A stretch of 39,048 bases of DNA from Flavobacteriales bacterium (GTDB taxonomy: Bacteria; Bacteroidota; Bacteroidia; Flavobacteriales_D; SKUL01): contig SKUL01000325.1 in NCBI GenBank assembly GCA_007129985.1, positions 1 to 39,048 on the forward strand, given 5' to 3'. The notes beneath the pieces are model-generated. The model was not told the origin of the DNA. It was given only the letters and a program-made list of their open reading frames with translations, and did not search any database. Below are positions 16,947 through 26,018 of the stretch, one piece after another (within the stretch, counting starts at the first letter, position 1; each line of letters begins with the position of its first letter). The translations under genes and the position numbers were made by a program.

Positions 16947-18089
16947 CTAAAAATCTTCGCTGAAGAGCTCATAGAAATTCTCGGGGGTGATTGTCTTGAA
17001 ACGGGCCTCGGGATATGTTTGAGCAAACTCCTTTGGCATGCGTCCACTTGCCTTGGAGTTGTACTTAAATTCAAAGCAATACAGCGCACCGTCTTTCTCT
17101 TCGATGTAATCAATTTCTTTCTGGTCGTAGGTTCGCCAGAAAAAGCTGTTTACTTTTCTCCGGTTAAATTCGTTGAATTTCAGTCGCTCCGAAATACAGA
17201 AATTTTCCCAAAGCCCCCCGGCATCCGACCGAAGGTGCAGCGGGTTGTGGTTCCTAATAATGGCGTTGCGTATTCCGGTGTCGTAGAAATAGATTTTTTG
17301 GCTCTTGGCAATTTCTTTACGGAGGTTTCGGCTAAACGAGCGCAGGCGAAAAATAACGAACGACTTTTCGAGCAGCTCAATATACCGCTTTACCGTGTGC
17401 ACGTTGCTTCCGGTAATTTGTGCCAACTCATTCAGTGAAGATTTGCTACCCAACTGAAGCGCCAAAGCCTGCAACAACTTTTCAATGAGTTCCGGCCTTT
17501 TAATCTGCTCAAATTGCAGCACATCACGATAGAGGTAGCTGGATGCGATTTCACTCAGTTCCTCTTCTTTGTCAGCTTCTGATGAAAAGACCACCTGCGG
17601 GTACATTCCGAATCGGATGAAAGACGGGAGCATTGATTTAAGCTCAACCAGCGGGTGAAGTGAGCGCATTTCTTCCAGAGAAAACGGAAGAAGCATGTAG
17701 GTTCTTGACCTACCTGTAAGCGGTTCAGAAACCTTGCTTGCCAGTTCAAAACTTGATGACCCTGTGGCTATAAACTGTACCTCGGGAAAAGTATCCACCA
17801 ACACTTTCAAGATTATCCCCATATCCGGAATATGCTGTGCTTCGTCAAAAACCATAAGGCGATTTGCCGCTACAAAGTCCTTCAGCATCAAAGAATTGGT
17901 GCTTTGAAGTAAATCCTTGTTCTCTTGTAGCTCACAATTGATGTACGCGGCATCCTCTCCTGCTTCCTCAACCAATTGACGAACGAGCGTAGTTTTACCT
18001 GTTCTGCGGGCACCATACAACACCAGCACTTTCCCTTTATAAAGGCTGTTTTTTAGTCTGTTATACAGAATTCTTGGAAGAAAATTCAT
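16947..18089 (-). CDS. AAA ATPase with DUF4143 domain
   Basis: A 380-residue ATPase of the AAA_14 plus DUF4143 family, widespread and scattered in bacteria, without a settled function. The Walker A loop is GARRTGKTT (26-34), Walker B ends FDEAQ with Asp82-Glu83, and the sensor strand is FIATGSSSF (about 106-114). A helix-turn-helix-like segment lies near LNELAQITGSNVHTVKRYIE. The C-terminal DUF4143 part has the nuclease-fold-like residues KEIDYIEE and FEFKYN. The ATP-binding residues are intact. It interrupts otherwise conserved gene neighbourhoods, is bordered by non-coding palindromic sequence, and has a -7 element and dyad just upstream. This looks like a mobile accessory gene. Confidence 0.9.
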   Translation of the reverse strand: MNFLPRILYNRLKNSLYKGKVLVLYGARRTGKTTLVRQLVEEAGEDAAYINCELQENKDLLQSTNSLMLKDFVAANRLMVFDEAQHIPDMGIILKVLVDTFPEVQFIATGSSSFELASKVSEPLTGRSRTYMLLPFSLEEMRSLHPLVELKSMLPSFIRFGMYPQVVFSSEADKEEELSEIASSYLYRDVLQFEQIKRPELIEKLLQALALQLGSKSSLNELAQITGSNVHTVKRYIELLEKSFVIFRLRSFSRNLRKEIAKSQKIYFYDTGIRNAIIRNHNPLHLRSDAGGLWENFCISERLKFNEFNRRKVNSFFWRTYDQKEIDYIEEKDGALYCFEFKYNSKASGRMPKEFAQTYPEARFKTITPENFYELFSEDF

Positions 18090-18111
18090 GAACGCAAGAA
18101 TTTCTACTTCA

Positions 18112-18150
18112 CAAATTTAGTAAAATTCATGAACTATACTTCATGATTTT
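18112..18150 (-). promoter_or_regulatory. Promoter element and overlapping dyad of the AAA ATPase gene
   Basis: On the minus strand 18112-18119 reads TAAATTTG, a full -7 match, 22 bases before the ATPase ATG. Immediately upstream is an imperfect inverted repeat (AAAATTCATGAA at 18122-18133, TTCATGATTTT at 18140-18150) covering the region where the -33 contact would fall. A further copy of ATTCATGA overlaps the start codon. The position fits a repressor operator; no regulator is identified. Confidence 0.4.
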
Positions 18151-18402
18151 TTACGAATTTATGAAGTTGGTGAATGAAAACCGCGATGTATCCGATTAAT
18201 CAATTTCCGTGGGAGTCACTCGTAGGGCTTCTCTCGTCCTAAAATAGGTTGACACTTTTTCGGTCTTGAGAGCGCTTAGGGGTGTGTTACCGCTTCGCAA
18301 CTCCTGCCGTTGTTGTTTCGGTCGAAATGATAAAACTTAGTTACCAACGCAATTAGGCTCTTCGGATGCTCACCGGTTGAATGGCGTCTAAAGCCTCACC
18401 GC
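18151..18402. other. Non-coding stretch between the ATPase and nqr genes
   Basis: No credible gene is seen in this stretch; with its flanks it belongs to a 365-base gap. It includes a TAGGTTGACACTTTTTCGGTC-like segment near 18245 and a second TTTCGGTC at about 18318, followed by GAAATGA. These are short motifs reminiscent of insertion-sequence ends or dispersed intergenic repeats, but no pair of terminal repeats or transposase fragment could be confirmed. Confidence 0.3.
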
Positions 18403-18433
18403 AAAAAAAAAAGACCGCACAATGGCGGTCTTT
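18403..18433 (-). terminator. Intrinsic terminator of the nqr operon
   Basis: Read on the minus strand, a perfect 9-bp stem (18425-18433 with 18410-18418, loop of six) is followed by a run of about ten T. It lies 22 bases after the nqrF stop. Confidence 0.9.
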
Positions 18434-18454
18434 CTTTAAGAGCAATCAATATGA

Positions 18455-19750
18455 TTAACCTCCAAAGTCGTCGAAGGCAACGTTTTCAGGCGGTACACCC
18501 CAGTCGTCAACCATTTTCAATACGGCCTGGTTCATCAGCGGCGGACCGCAGAAGTAAAACTCAATGTCTTCAGGTGCGTCGTGCTTTTTAAGGTACTGGT
18601 CAATCACCACCTGGTGCACAAAACCCACAAAACCATCGCCGGGAGCGTCAATATCTTCCTTCACCTGCCAGTTGTCTTCTTCAGCAGGCTCACTCAAGGC
18701 CACAAAGAACCGGAAATTGGGGAATTCCTTTTCAATCTTGCGGAAGTGGTCGAGGTAGAAAAGCTCTCGCTTTGAACGACCTCCGTACCAATAGGTAACT
18801 TTTCGATTGGTGCGCAAGGTGTGGAAGAGGTGAAACAAGTGCGAGCGCATCGGAGCCATACCGGCACCTCCACCGATGTAAAGCATTTCAGCGTCGGTTT
18901 CTTTGATAAAGAACTCACCGTAAGGTCCTGAAATGGTCACTTTGTCGCCGGGCTTGCAGCCAAACACAAACGAAGAGCAGATACCGGGGTTAACCGCCAT
19001 CCAGTCGTTCTTGGCGCGATCCCACGGTGGCGTAGCAATACGAATGTTTAGCATGATGATGTTCCCCTCGGCCGGGTGATTGGCCATGGAGTATGCGCGG
19101 AAAATAGGCTCGTCGTTCACCATTTTCAGCTTCCAGAGGTCAAATTTGTCCCATTCGGGTTTGAAATCGTCGGGGTCGCGCTCAAGCTCAGGGTGCGTGG
19201 TAATGTCAATGTCTTTGAAATCCACCGTACATGGAGGTACGTCAATCTGGATGTATCCTCCTGCCTCAAACTCGAGGTGTTCACCTTCGGGCAGCTTCAC
19301 TACAAACTCCTTGATAAACGAGGCCACGCTGTAGTTAGAAACCACTTCGCACTCCCATTTCTTGATACCAAAGATTTCTTCAGGAATCTGGATATCCATG
19401 TCCTGCTTTACCTTTACCTGACATCCCAAACGCCAGTTGTCCTGGATTTCCTTTCGGGTGAAGTAAGGAGCTTCGGTAGGAAGAATTTCACCCCCTCCTT
19501 TGTGAATCTGGCACTTGCACATGGCGCAAGTACCTCCACCTCCACAAGCAGAAGGCAGAAAGAGTTTATTGTTGCTCAGGGTAGTAAGCAGCGTATCACC
19601 CGATTCTACCTGCAATTGCTTCTCACCATTTACAGTGATGGTTACAGGTCCGGAGGGTGACAGCTTGGATTTGGCGTAAAGCAACACACTCACCAATAGA
19701 AAGATGACCATGAAGAATACGGCAATGGTAAGAAGAATGGTAGTTCCCAT
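18455..19750 (-). CDS. nqrF: Na+-NQR subunit F (NADH dehydrogenase, FAD and 2Fe-2S)
   Basis: A 431-residue NqrF, the electron entry point of the sodium-translocating NADH:quinone reductase. It oxidises NADH through FAD and passes electrons to a 2Fe-2S centre. One N-terminal membrane helix (about 5-27) precedes a ferredoxin domain with cluster ligands Cys69, Cys75, Cys78 and Cys110. The FAD domain has the RAYSMAN box and the NADH domain has YIGGGAGMAPMRS and FYFCGPP. Length is slightly above that of Vibrio NqrF. It is the last gene of the operon. Confidence 0.97.
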   Translation of the reverse strand: MGTTILLTIAVFFMVIFLLVSVLLYAKSKLSPSGPVTITVNGEKQLQVESGDTLLTTLSNNKLFLPSACGGGGTCAMCKCQIHKGGGEILPTEAPYFTRKEIQDNWRLGCQVKVKQDMDIQIPEEIFGIKKWECEVVSNYSVASFIKEFVVKLPEGEHLEFEAGGYIQIDVPPCTVDFKDIDITTHPELERDPDDFKPEWDKFDLWKLKMVNDEPIFRAYSMANHPAEGNIIMLNIRIATPPWDRAKNDWMAVNPGICSSFVFGCKPGDKVTISGPYGEFFIKETDAEMLYIGGGAGMAPMRSHLFHLFHTLRTNRKVTYWYGGRSKRELFYLDHFRKIEKEFPNFRFFVALSEPAEEDNWQVKEDIDAPGDGFVGFVHQVVIDQYLKKHDAPEDIEFYFCGPPLMNQAVLKMVDDWGVPPENVAFDDFGG

Positions 19751-19772
19751 GCTTGAAAATCTGTTTTGCTAG

Positions 19773-20387
19773 TTACAATTCTATTCCCATAAAGCTCATG
19801 AAGGCAATGCCCATGAGACCGGTGATGATAAACGTGATACCCAACCCTCGCAGTGGAGCAGGTACATTGGAGTAGCGAATTTTTTCGCGGATAGCCGCAA
19901 TGGATACAATGGCAATCCACCAGCCCACACCTGAACCAAGTCCAAATACGGTGGCATCCCAGATATTGGGATACTGACGCTCTTGCATAAAGAGTGCACC
20001 TCCGAGGATGGAGCAGTTCACAGCGATAAGCGGAAGGAAGATTCCCAATGCGCCGTACAGTGCCGGTGCGAATCGCTCAACAATCATCTCTACCAACTGC
20101 ACCATCGAGGCAATTACAGCGATAAACATGATAAAGCTGAGGAAGCTCAAATCTACAGTGGCAAAATCGGCGCTTATCCAGGTAAGTGCACCGGGCTGTA
20201 GAAAGTAATTCTCCAACAGGTAGTTGATAGGCACGGTAATACCGAGTACGAAAATCACGGCAAAACCAAGTCCTACTCCCGTTTTAACCGTTTTCGATAC
20301 GGCCAGGTATGAACACATACCGAGGAAGTAGGCGAAAATCATGTTGTCGACAAAAATCGAGCGGACAAATATGTTTACAGCATCCAT
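19773..20387 (-). CDS. nqrE: Na+-NQR subunit E
   Basis: A 204-residue integral membrane subunit with about six hydrophobic helices. With NqrD it forms the pseudo-symmetric pair that holds an iron centre between four cysteines. The two expected cysteines are present, Cys25 in LGMCSYLAV and Cys125 in AVNCSILGG. It lies 25 bases after nqrD and 22 bases before nqrF. Confidence 0.97.
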   Translation of the reverse strand: MDAVNIFVRSIFVDNMIFAYFLGMCSYLAVSKTVKTGVGLGFAVIFVLGITVPINYLLENYFLQPGALTWISADFATVDLSFLSFIMFIAVIASMVQLVEMIVERFAPALYGALGIFLPLIAVNCSILGGALFMQERQYPNIWDATVFGLGSGVGWWIAIVSIAAIREKIRYSNVPAPLRGLGITFIITGLMGIAFMSFMGIEL

Positions 20388-20412
20388 GGCTTATTCTTGC
20401 TTGAGTAGGTTG

Positions 20413-21096
20413 TTAGTTTTCTTCAATGAGTTTGGTGTTGCGCGCACGCTGAATCCAGATAATAACACCAACAGTTACGAGTGCCATTGGAGGCAGAATC
20501 ATCATGTTGTTGTTCATGTAGCCCATGTCGTAAAACGCTGCGGGTATCACCTCAAAACCGTAAAGTTTACCAGAGCCGAAGAGCTCGCGTACCACCGCCA
20601 CAGCTACCAGAATCCAGGCGTAACCGAGGGCGTTTCCAAATCCGTCGAGTACTGATGGAAAAGGCTTGTTACCCATGGCAAAGGCTTCGAAACGACCCAT
20701 AATAATACAGTTCGTGATAATCAGTCCCACGAAAACCGAGAGTCTGGCCGCCACATCAGGAAGGAAAGCCTGCAGTGTTTCACTCACCACAATTACAAGC
20801 GAAGCAACCACCACCAGTTGAACGATAATTCGGATTCGCGACGGAATGGAATTGCGCAGCAGTGAAATAATGAGGTTACCCATCATCATTACAAACACTA
20901 CCGACAGCGACATCACCACTGCTTGCTCCACCTGTACAGTAATGGCCAGTGCTGAACAAATACCAAGTACCTGAACGGTAATGGGGTTATCGTCATCGAG
21001 CGGATCGGTGATCAGCTTCTTGTTTTTCTTGGAGAACAAGGGCTCAGAGGGTCTTTTCTCCTCTTTAACCTCGGGTGCAGTTGTTTCTGTACTCAT
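20413..21096 (-). CDS. nqrD: Na+-NQR subunit D
   Basis: A 227-residue membrane subunit, paralogous to NqrE. The iron-ligand cysteines are Cys47 (LGICSALA) and Cys130 (IITNCIIMGR). About 30 charged residues at the N-terminus precede the first helix and include KEEKRPSEP. NRP- and GRFEAFAMGNKP-type signatures of the family are visible. It begins four bases after the nqrC stop. Confidence 0.97.
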   Translation of the reverse strand: MSTETTAPEVKEEKRPSEPLFSKKNKKLITDPLDDDNPITVQVLGICSALAITVQVEQAVVMSLSVVFVMMMGNLIISLLRNSIPSRIRIIVQLVVVASLVIVVSETLQAFLPDVAARLSVFVGLIITNCIIMGRFEAFAMGNKPFPSVLDGFGNALGYAWILVAVAVVRELFGSGKLYGFEVIPAAFYDMGYMNNNMMILPPMALVTVGVIIWIQRARNTKLIEEN

Positions 21097-21100
21097 GGTC

Positions 21101-21847
21101 TTAAGCGTTGTTTTTGTTAAAGAAGCGGTGATATACCTTCAGGGTACGCTGAAGCATTTCGGTTACTCCGTCGCTGGTAATGGTACCACCGGTGATTCCA
21201 TCTACCTGATGCGGGTTTCCGGCTTCGGCGCCACCTTTTTTCACTTCAATGGATTTGTAATTTCCTTGATCGTCCAGTATTTGCTTACCCTTGAAAGGAT
21301 CCTGAAACATGGGCAGGCTGATTTCAGCTCCGAGACCGGGTGTTTCAGTGGCGTGGTCAAAGCTGGCTCCGTACACCATGTTGAAATCATCCTCAAGTGC
21401 AACAAAACCCCAGATCGCACCCCACAGACCGTTTCCAATCATGGGAATTACGTAGAGCGTTTTACCATCCTTGTCGCATTTGTAGAAGGGATAGTTTCTT
21501 TCTTCGGGCTTAATGGAGCGATCGCGGTACTCCGCGCGGATGTTGATGTTAAACGCGTCTTTGTCGTCCAGGGCATCCACCTCACCGGTGTTGCTGCTGA
21601 TGATGTTACCATCGTAATCAATCACCACACGCTCCACAACGTATTTGTCGAAAAGCTCGGCCGCATTGGTTCTGTTGGCATCCACGTCAATGGCGGTGAG
21701 AATATCAATTCGCTTCTTGTCAGCTTGATTCTTGAGCTGCAAAGGCTTGAGGCCCATGGCGAGTGACGAGAGCACAGCGCCCACCACCACAACCATCACC
21801 AGTGCAAAGCCGAATGTAAATGCATTGCTGTTTTTGTCTAGAGCCAT
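21101..21847 (-). CDS. nqrC: Na+-NQR subunit C (covalent FMN)
   Basis: A 248-residue subunit with one N-terminal membrane helix (about 11-31) and a periplasmic domain that carries covalently bound FMN. The flavinylation motif is DGITGGTITS (216-225), with Thr222 the expected acceptor. The usual Ala before that Thr is Gly here. Flavin attachment needs the transferase ApbE, which is not in this window. The stop is four bases before nqrD. Confidence 0.96.
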   Translation of the reverse strand: MALDKNSNAFTFGFALVMVVVVGAVLSSLAMGLKPLQLKNQADKKRIDILTAIDVDANRTNAAELFDKYVVERVVIDYDGNIISSNTGEVDALDDKDAFNINIRAEYRDRSIKPEERNYPFYKCDKDGKTLYVIPMIGNGLWGAIWGFVALEDDFNMVYGASFDHATETPGLGAEISLPMFQDPFKGKQILDDQGNYKSIEVKKGGAEAGNPHQVDGITGGTITSDGVTEMLQRTLKVYHRFFNKNNA

Positions 21848-21848
21848 C

Positions 21849-23066
21849 TTACGCAGTTTTTACTTTAAGTCGGTTCATTCGTCGTTTGATGTTGGCCTCT
21901 ATTACATAGTGGTCAATCATCGGAGCCATTACATTCATAAAGAGAATGGCCATCATCACTCCCTCGGGGTAGGCCGGGTTCACCGTTCGAATGAGTATCG
22001 CCAGAAAACCAATGAGGAAGCCGTAAATGTATTTTCCGGTTGCTGTTTGCGAAGCGGTTACAGGGTCGGTCGCCATGAACACCACACCAAACATAAACCC
22101 ACCAATGGCGAGGTGATACCACCACGGCAGTGCAAGGAAAGTATTGTTGGGGAAGTACGCCGGCCCCACCAGGTTGAAGATAAGCCCCATCACCGCACCG
22201 CCGGCAATCGCAGAAAGCATGATGCGCCAGCTTCCAATACCTGTCCAAAGCAATATACCTGCCCCAATCAGGATGGCAATTACAGAGGTCTCACCCACTG
22301 AGCCGGGAATGAAGCCGTAAATCGCATCCAACAGTGAAGCATTCACGCTTGCGTATGCATTGCCGGCCGTATCGGTAAACTCAGAAACGGGAGTAGTGGT
22401 AGCTTTAGCAAGCAAGGTCTCTCCAGTGTAGCCATCAACAGGCTTACCATCACCGGCGGTGTTGATCCACACTTTGTTTCCCGACATTTCGGTTGGGTAG
22501 GCAAAAAACAGGAATGCCCGCGCGGTCAGTGCCACGTTCAGGATATTCATTCCGGTTCCACCAAACACTTCTTTTCCGATTACCACGGCAAAGGCGGTGG
22601 CAACACCCACCATCCAAAGCGGAACATCAACAGGCATACACAGGGGAATCAACATTCCCGACACAAGGAATCCCTCGTTGATGGCGTGACTTTTTACGAT
22701 GCAAAAAATAAACTCAATACCAAGTCCTACCCCGTATGAAACGATTACCAGCGGCAGTACTTTCAGCGCTCCGAAAAGGAACATATCGCCAAAAGTGGCC
22801 GTTGTTACGCCCATGGCCATGTAATGCTGGTAACCCACGTTGTACATTCCGAAGAGCAAACAAGGAATGAGCGCTACAATCACCATAAACATGGTACGCT
22901 TCATATCAATACCGTCGCGGATGTGCGATCCGGATTTGGTTACGTGGCCCGGTACAAAGGCAAACGTGTCCAGTGAATCCGGAATGGGCCAAAACTTGTG
23001 CAGCTTGCCTCCTTCCTTGAAGGGAGGCATCAGCTTGTTGTCAATCAGGTCTTTTAACGCTTTCAA
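21849..23066 (-). CDS. nqrB: Na+-NQR subunit B (covalent FMN, riboflavin)
   Basis: A 405-residue membrane subunit with about ten helices that holds FMN and riboflavin and forms the sodium path. The flavinylation motif reads DGYTGETLL (211-219), with Thr217 the expected acceptor, matching the D-x-x-(S/T)-G-x-T pattern for ApbE. SHAINEGFLVSGMLIPLCMP and GGTGMNILN are conserved family segments. It ends one base before nqrC. Confidence 0.96.
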   Translation of the reverse strand: MKALKDLIDNKLMPPFKEGGKLHKFWPIPDSLDTFAFVPGHVTKSGSHIRDGIDMKRTMFMVIVALIPCLLFGMYNVGYQHYMAMGVTTATFGDMFLFGALKVLPLVIVSYGVGLGIEFIFCIVKSHAINEGFLVSGMLIPLCMPVDVPLWMVGVATAFAVVIGKEVFGGTGMNILNVALTARAFLFFAYPTEMSGNKVWINTAGDGKPVDGYTGETLLAKATTTPVSEFTDTAGNAYASVNASLLDAIYGFIPGSVGETSVIAILIGAGILLWTGIGSWRIMLSAIAGGAVMGLIFNLVGPAYFPNNTFLALPWWYHLAIGGFMFGVVFMATDPVTASQTATGKYIYGFLIGFLAILIRTVNPAYPEGVMMAILFMNVMAPMIDHYVIEANIKRRMNRLKVKTA

Positions 23067-23087
23067 TGCTATCGGTTTTTGTTTCGA

Positions 23088-24449
23088 TTATGCAAACTCT
23101 TTTTGGATTACATCCAAACCTTCTCTTACAATGCGCTGGATTTCAATTTTCGATGTGCAAACAAACTCACACAGCGCAAAATCCTCGCTATCCACTTCGT
23201 AAATACCCAGCTTCTCCATCATGTCAATGTCGTTCATCATGATAGATTTCACGAGCTGCATGGGGTAGATATCAAAAGGGAAAACTTTCTCCATCTCTCC
23301 CGTTACCACAAAGGCACGCTCTTCACCGTTTAGGTTGGTGTTGAGGCGGTACTTTTTACCGGGCATCAGCCACGACGGAAATGCGTGCGACAATGAGAAC
23401 TTGTGCAATCCGGGCGAAAGCCATCCTTCGGTAAGGAAAAACTGAGGCTCATGTCCTTCGGGAATCACAGAAACTTCAGTGTGATAAAATCCAACGAAGC
23501 CTTCGTTGTCAATTTTTTCGCCGGTGAGCACGTTACCAGAAATGATACGAATGTCTCCATCTTTCAAACGGCCGGCAGTAATGGGCTTCACAGGTGCACC
23601 ATACCAGGTGTTAAAATATTTGGGCTCTGTTACCTCGCTACCCACCAGGGCAACGGTACAGGCAGGATTGTATTTTCCTTCTTTGAACAGCCTTCCAATG
23701 GTAATCAGGTGTGAGGGTGTTACGTACCAGATCAGTTCACCTTTGTTAAGCGGGTCGAGTTCGTGAATCTGCACGCCCACATTTCCTGCGGGGTGAGGTC
23801 CACTCACTTTATTCAGTTGAACATTTTTCAATCCTTGGAATGCTTTCGACTTCTCCGGGTCGGCAGAAACCTGAAAATGAATGGGGCCATCGCAGAGTTT
23901 TGCCATTGCATCCAAACCGGTTTGCAACTCGCTGATGTGGTCCTGGCAAATAAAATTCAGGTCAGCACCCAGCGGAGCAGTGTTTACCGCAGAAACAAAA
24001 ATGGATTTGGGCTTGTCTTCGGGATTTGCAATGGTTGAGAATGGACGCTGACGAATTACTGTCCACAAACCGCTGTTTAGCAGCTTTTCAACTACCTGCT
24101 CGCGCGACATTGAACCGGGGTCACCTGCGCCAAAATCAACGGCAGACGGCTCTTTATCGGCAAGGATACGTACCTCGAGAATTCGTCGCTTTTCACCGCG
24201 TCGGATCTCGGCCACCTCACCGCTCACAGGGCTGGTAAACTTGATGGCTTCGTTGTACTTGTCGTAAAAAAGAACGGTTCCGGCTTTTACCTCATCGCCT
24301 TCGCGAACCACCATTTTGGGTGTGAGGTTGTGAAAATCGGTGGGCTTTACAGCAAAAATCTCAGGACGATTGATTTGGGATTTGGCTTTTTCGGCCTCTC
24401 CCACGAGCTTGATATCAACGCCTTTCCTGATTTTGATGGTTTTTGACAT
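23088..24449 (-). CDS. nqrA: Na+-NQR subunit A
   Basis: A 453-residue peripheral subunit without membrane helices, first gene of the operon. It begins with the family-typical KIRKGVDIKLVGE segment, followed by a biotinyl-lipoyl-like domain (VKAGTVLFYDK, FTSPVSGEV). The C-terminal part contains the NDIDMMEKLGIYEVDSEDFALCEFVCTS-type region ending in GLDVIQKE. It contacts the quinone site. The start ATG at 24449 has a -7 element 26-33 bases upstream. Confidence 0.97.
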   Translation of the reverse strand: MSKTIKIRKGVDIKLVGEAEKAKSQINRPEIFAVKPTDFHNLTPKMVVREGDEVKAGTVLFYDKYNEAIKFTSPVSGEVAEIRRGEKRRILEVRILADKEPSAVDFGAGDPGSMSREQVVEKLLNSGLWTVIRQRPFSTIANPEDKPKSIFVSAVNTAPLGADLNFICQDHISELQTGLDAMAKLCDGPIHFQVSADPEKSKAFQGLKNVQLNKVSGPHPAGNVGVQIHELDPLNKGELIWYVTPSHLITIGRLFKEGKYNPACTVALVGSEVTEPKYFNTWYGAPVKPITAGRLKDGDIRIISGNVLTGEKIDNEGFVGFYHTEVSVIPEGHEPQFFLTEGWLSPGLHKFSLSHAFPSWLMPGKKYRLNTNLNGEERAFVVTGEMEKVFPFDIYPMQLVKSIMMNDIDMMEKLGIYEVDSEDFALCEFVCTSKIEIQRIVREGLDVIQKEFA

Positions 24450-24474
24450 GTTCCGCGTCGGTTAAAATTCGGGG

Positions 24475-24482
24475 CAAAATTA
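24475..24482 (-). promoter_or_regulatory. Candidate -7 element of the nqr operon
   Basis: On the minus strand this reads TAATTTTG, a full TAnnTTTG match, 26 bases before the nqrA ATG. No TTG is present at the standard spacing upstream. Confidence 0.45.
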
Positions 24483-24560
24483 GAAATTACTACCAAGTGG
24501 CTAAGGAAACTGGCAATAAAATTGCTGCTATATTGCCCCAAAAAAATCAAATCTTTATTC

Positions 24561-25970
24561 ATGCTCTTTAACAGATTTCTGCCCCTATTGTTGATTACTT
24601 GTTTACTCTTTTCCGTGCCGGAAGTTATGGCCCAGACAGAGGGTGAGCAGCCCGAGTTCATTGAAGACGAAGACAGACCCAAAACCAAAAAAGAACTGCG
24701 AGAGGAACGACGATTGCAGCGAGAGGCTGAGGAAAAAGCCCGAAGAGAGGAAGCCAAAAAAAACCAACTCCCTTTTGAAGACCGCGTGTACGACGAACAT
24801 ATTAAAACCATTCTGGTGCACAAGGCTGGTTTGCAACTCAACCCACCCATCATAAGCCTGGGTGGCGGAGAAAAAATTGAGGTGCGGTTTGACGACCTCC
24901 ACCCTTACTCACGGACCTTTGCCTATTCGGTAGAGCACTGCACCCACGATTGGGAAAGCTCCGACCTCATTGAGTCAGAATACATAGAGGGCTTTTTCAC
25001 CAACTACATCAATGATTTCAGCAATTCCTTCAACACCAACCAGCCCTACACTCACCACCGCTTTACTTTTCCGAATCAGGATTTACGCTTCATCCGGTCG
25101 GGGAATTACCTGCTGAAAGTATTTGCAGACGACGACCCCAAGAAGGTAATTTTCACCCGTCGATTCATGGTCACCGAAAATGTTGTTTCAATAGATGCCA
25201 AGGCCGCTGCTCCGCGCAATGTAGCACTGAGACAGGAAGGTCAGGAAATTCAATTTACCATCAACCACGGGTCATTCCCCATTCCGAATCCATTCAGGGA
25301 TTTGAATGTGGTGCTTATCCAGAACCAGCGCTGGAACTCTGCTATTACGGGTCTCAACCCGGTGTTTGTAAAAGGAGGAGAACTGGTTTACGACTACGAC
25401 GCACCGGCAACCTTTATGGCAGGAAATGAGTATCGGCCCCTCGATATCAAAAGCTTCACCTACCAGATGGAGAACATTCTGCGCAGCGAACGAACCCCGC
25501 TGGGATGGCAAATACTGCTGGCTCCAGATCAGCCGCGCGTCTTCAGGCGATACGAAACCATCCGCGATATCAACGGGCAGGCCTTTGTGAAAAACGACGA
25601 CGGCTTTGCAGACCACACCGAGTCTGACTACGCCACGGTAAACTTCACTTTAAAAGTGGACCAGCCGCTGATTCGCTCAGATGTGTACGTGTACGGTGGC
25701 TACAACAACTTCGCCTTGACCGACGAAAACAAAATGACGTACAACCCCGAAATTGGGAGCTACCAATGCAGCCTTCACCTGAAACAAGGGTTTTACAACT
25801 ACAAATATGCTGTGGTTGAGGAACATGTAGGCAAGCCCGATATCACCATCATAGAAGGCTCTTTCATGGAAACCGAAAACGCCTATATGATATTGGTATA
25901 TCACCGCGATTTTTCGAACAATTACGACCAACTTATCGGTGTGTCGTACGTTAATGCTAATAAGCGCTAA
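24561..25970 (+). CDS. DUF5103 protein, type IX secretion plug-like
   Basis: A 469-residue secreted or periplasmic protein of the DUF5103 family, one member of which is described as a plug of the type IX secretion translocon. I start at the ATG at 24561, giving a signal peptide (FLPLLLITCLLFSVPEVMAQ) cleaved around residue 25. A highly charged segment rich in Glu, Arg and Lys (about 35-70) follows. The conserved beta-rich part begins YDEHIKTILVHKAGLQLN and includes SVEHCTHDW, a GGYNNF-type second domain and HLKQGFYNYKYAVV. Assignment to the plug role is by family. It is divergent from nqr. Confidence 0.83.
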   Translation: MLFNRFLPLLLITCLLFSVPEVMAQTEGEQPEFIEDEDRPKTKKELREERRLQREAEEKARREEAKKNQLPFEDRVYDEHIKTILVHKAGLQLNPPIISLGGGEKIEVRFDDLHPYSRTFAYSVEHCTHDWESSDLIESEYIEGFFTNYINDFSNSFNTNQPYTHHRFTFPNQDLRFIRSGNYLLKVFADDDPKKVIFTRRFMVTENVVSIDAKAAAPRNVALRQEGQEIQFTINHGSFPIPNPFRDLNVVLIQNQRWNSAITGLNPVFVKGGELVYDYDAPATFMAGNEYRPLDIKSFTYQMENILRSERTPLGWQILLAPDQPRVFRRYETIRDINGQAFVKNDDGFADHTESDYATVNFTLKVDQPLIRSDVYVYGGYNNFALTDENKMTYNPEIGSYQCSLHLKQGFYNYKYAVVEEHVGKPDITIIEGSFMETENAYMILVYHRDFSNNYDQLIGVSYVNANKR

Positions 25971-26018
25971 GTTTAACCACCTTGTACTTCGCCACACAGA
26001 ACACTTAAAAGAAAAGCT

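Noticed and set aside
18174..18242. Possible 22-codon peptide gene upstream of the ATPase, on the plus strand
   Set aside because: Too short to judge, no clear promoter or family, and a chance open frame of this size is expected.
18240..18345. Possible insertion-sequence remnant (TTGACACTTTTTCGGTC-like motif)
   Set aside because: No matching terminal inverted repeat, target duplication or transposase fragment was found.
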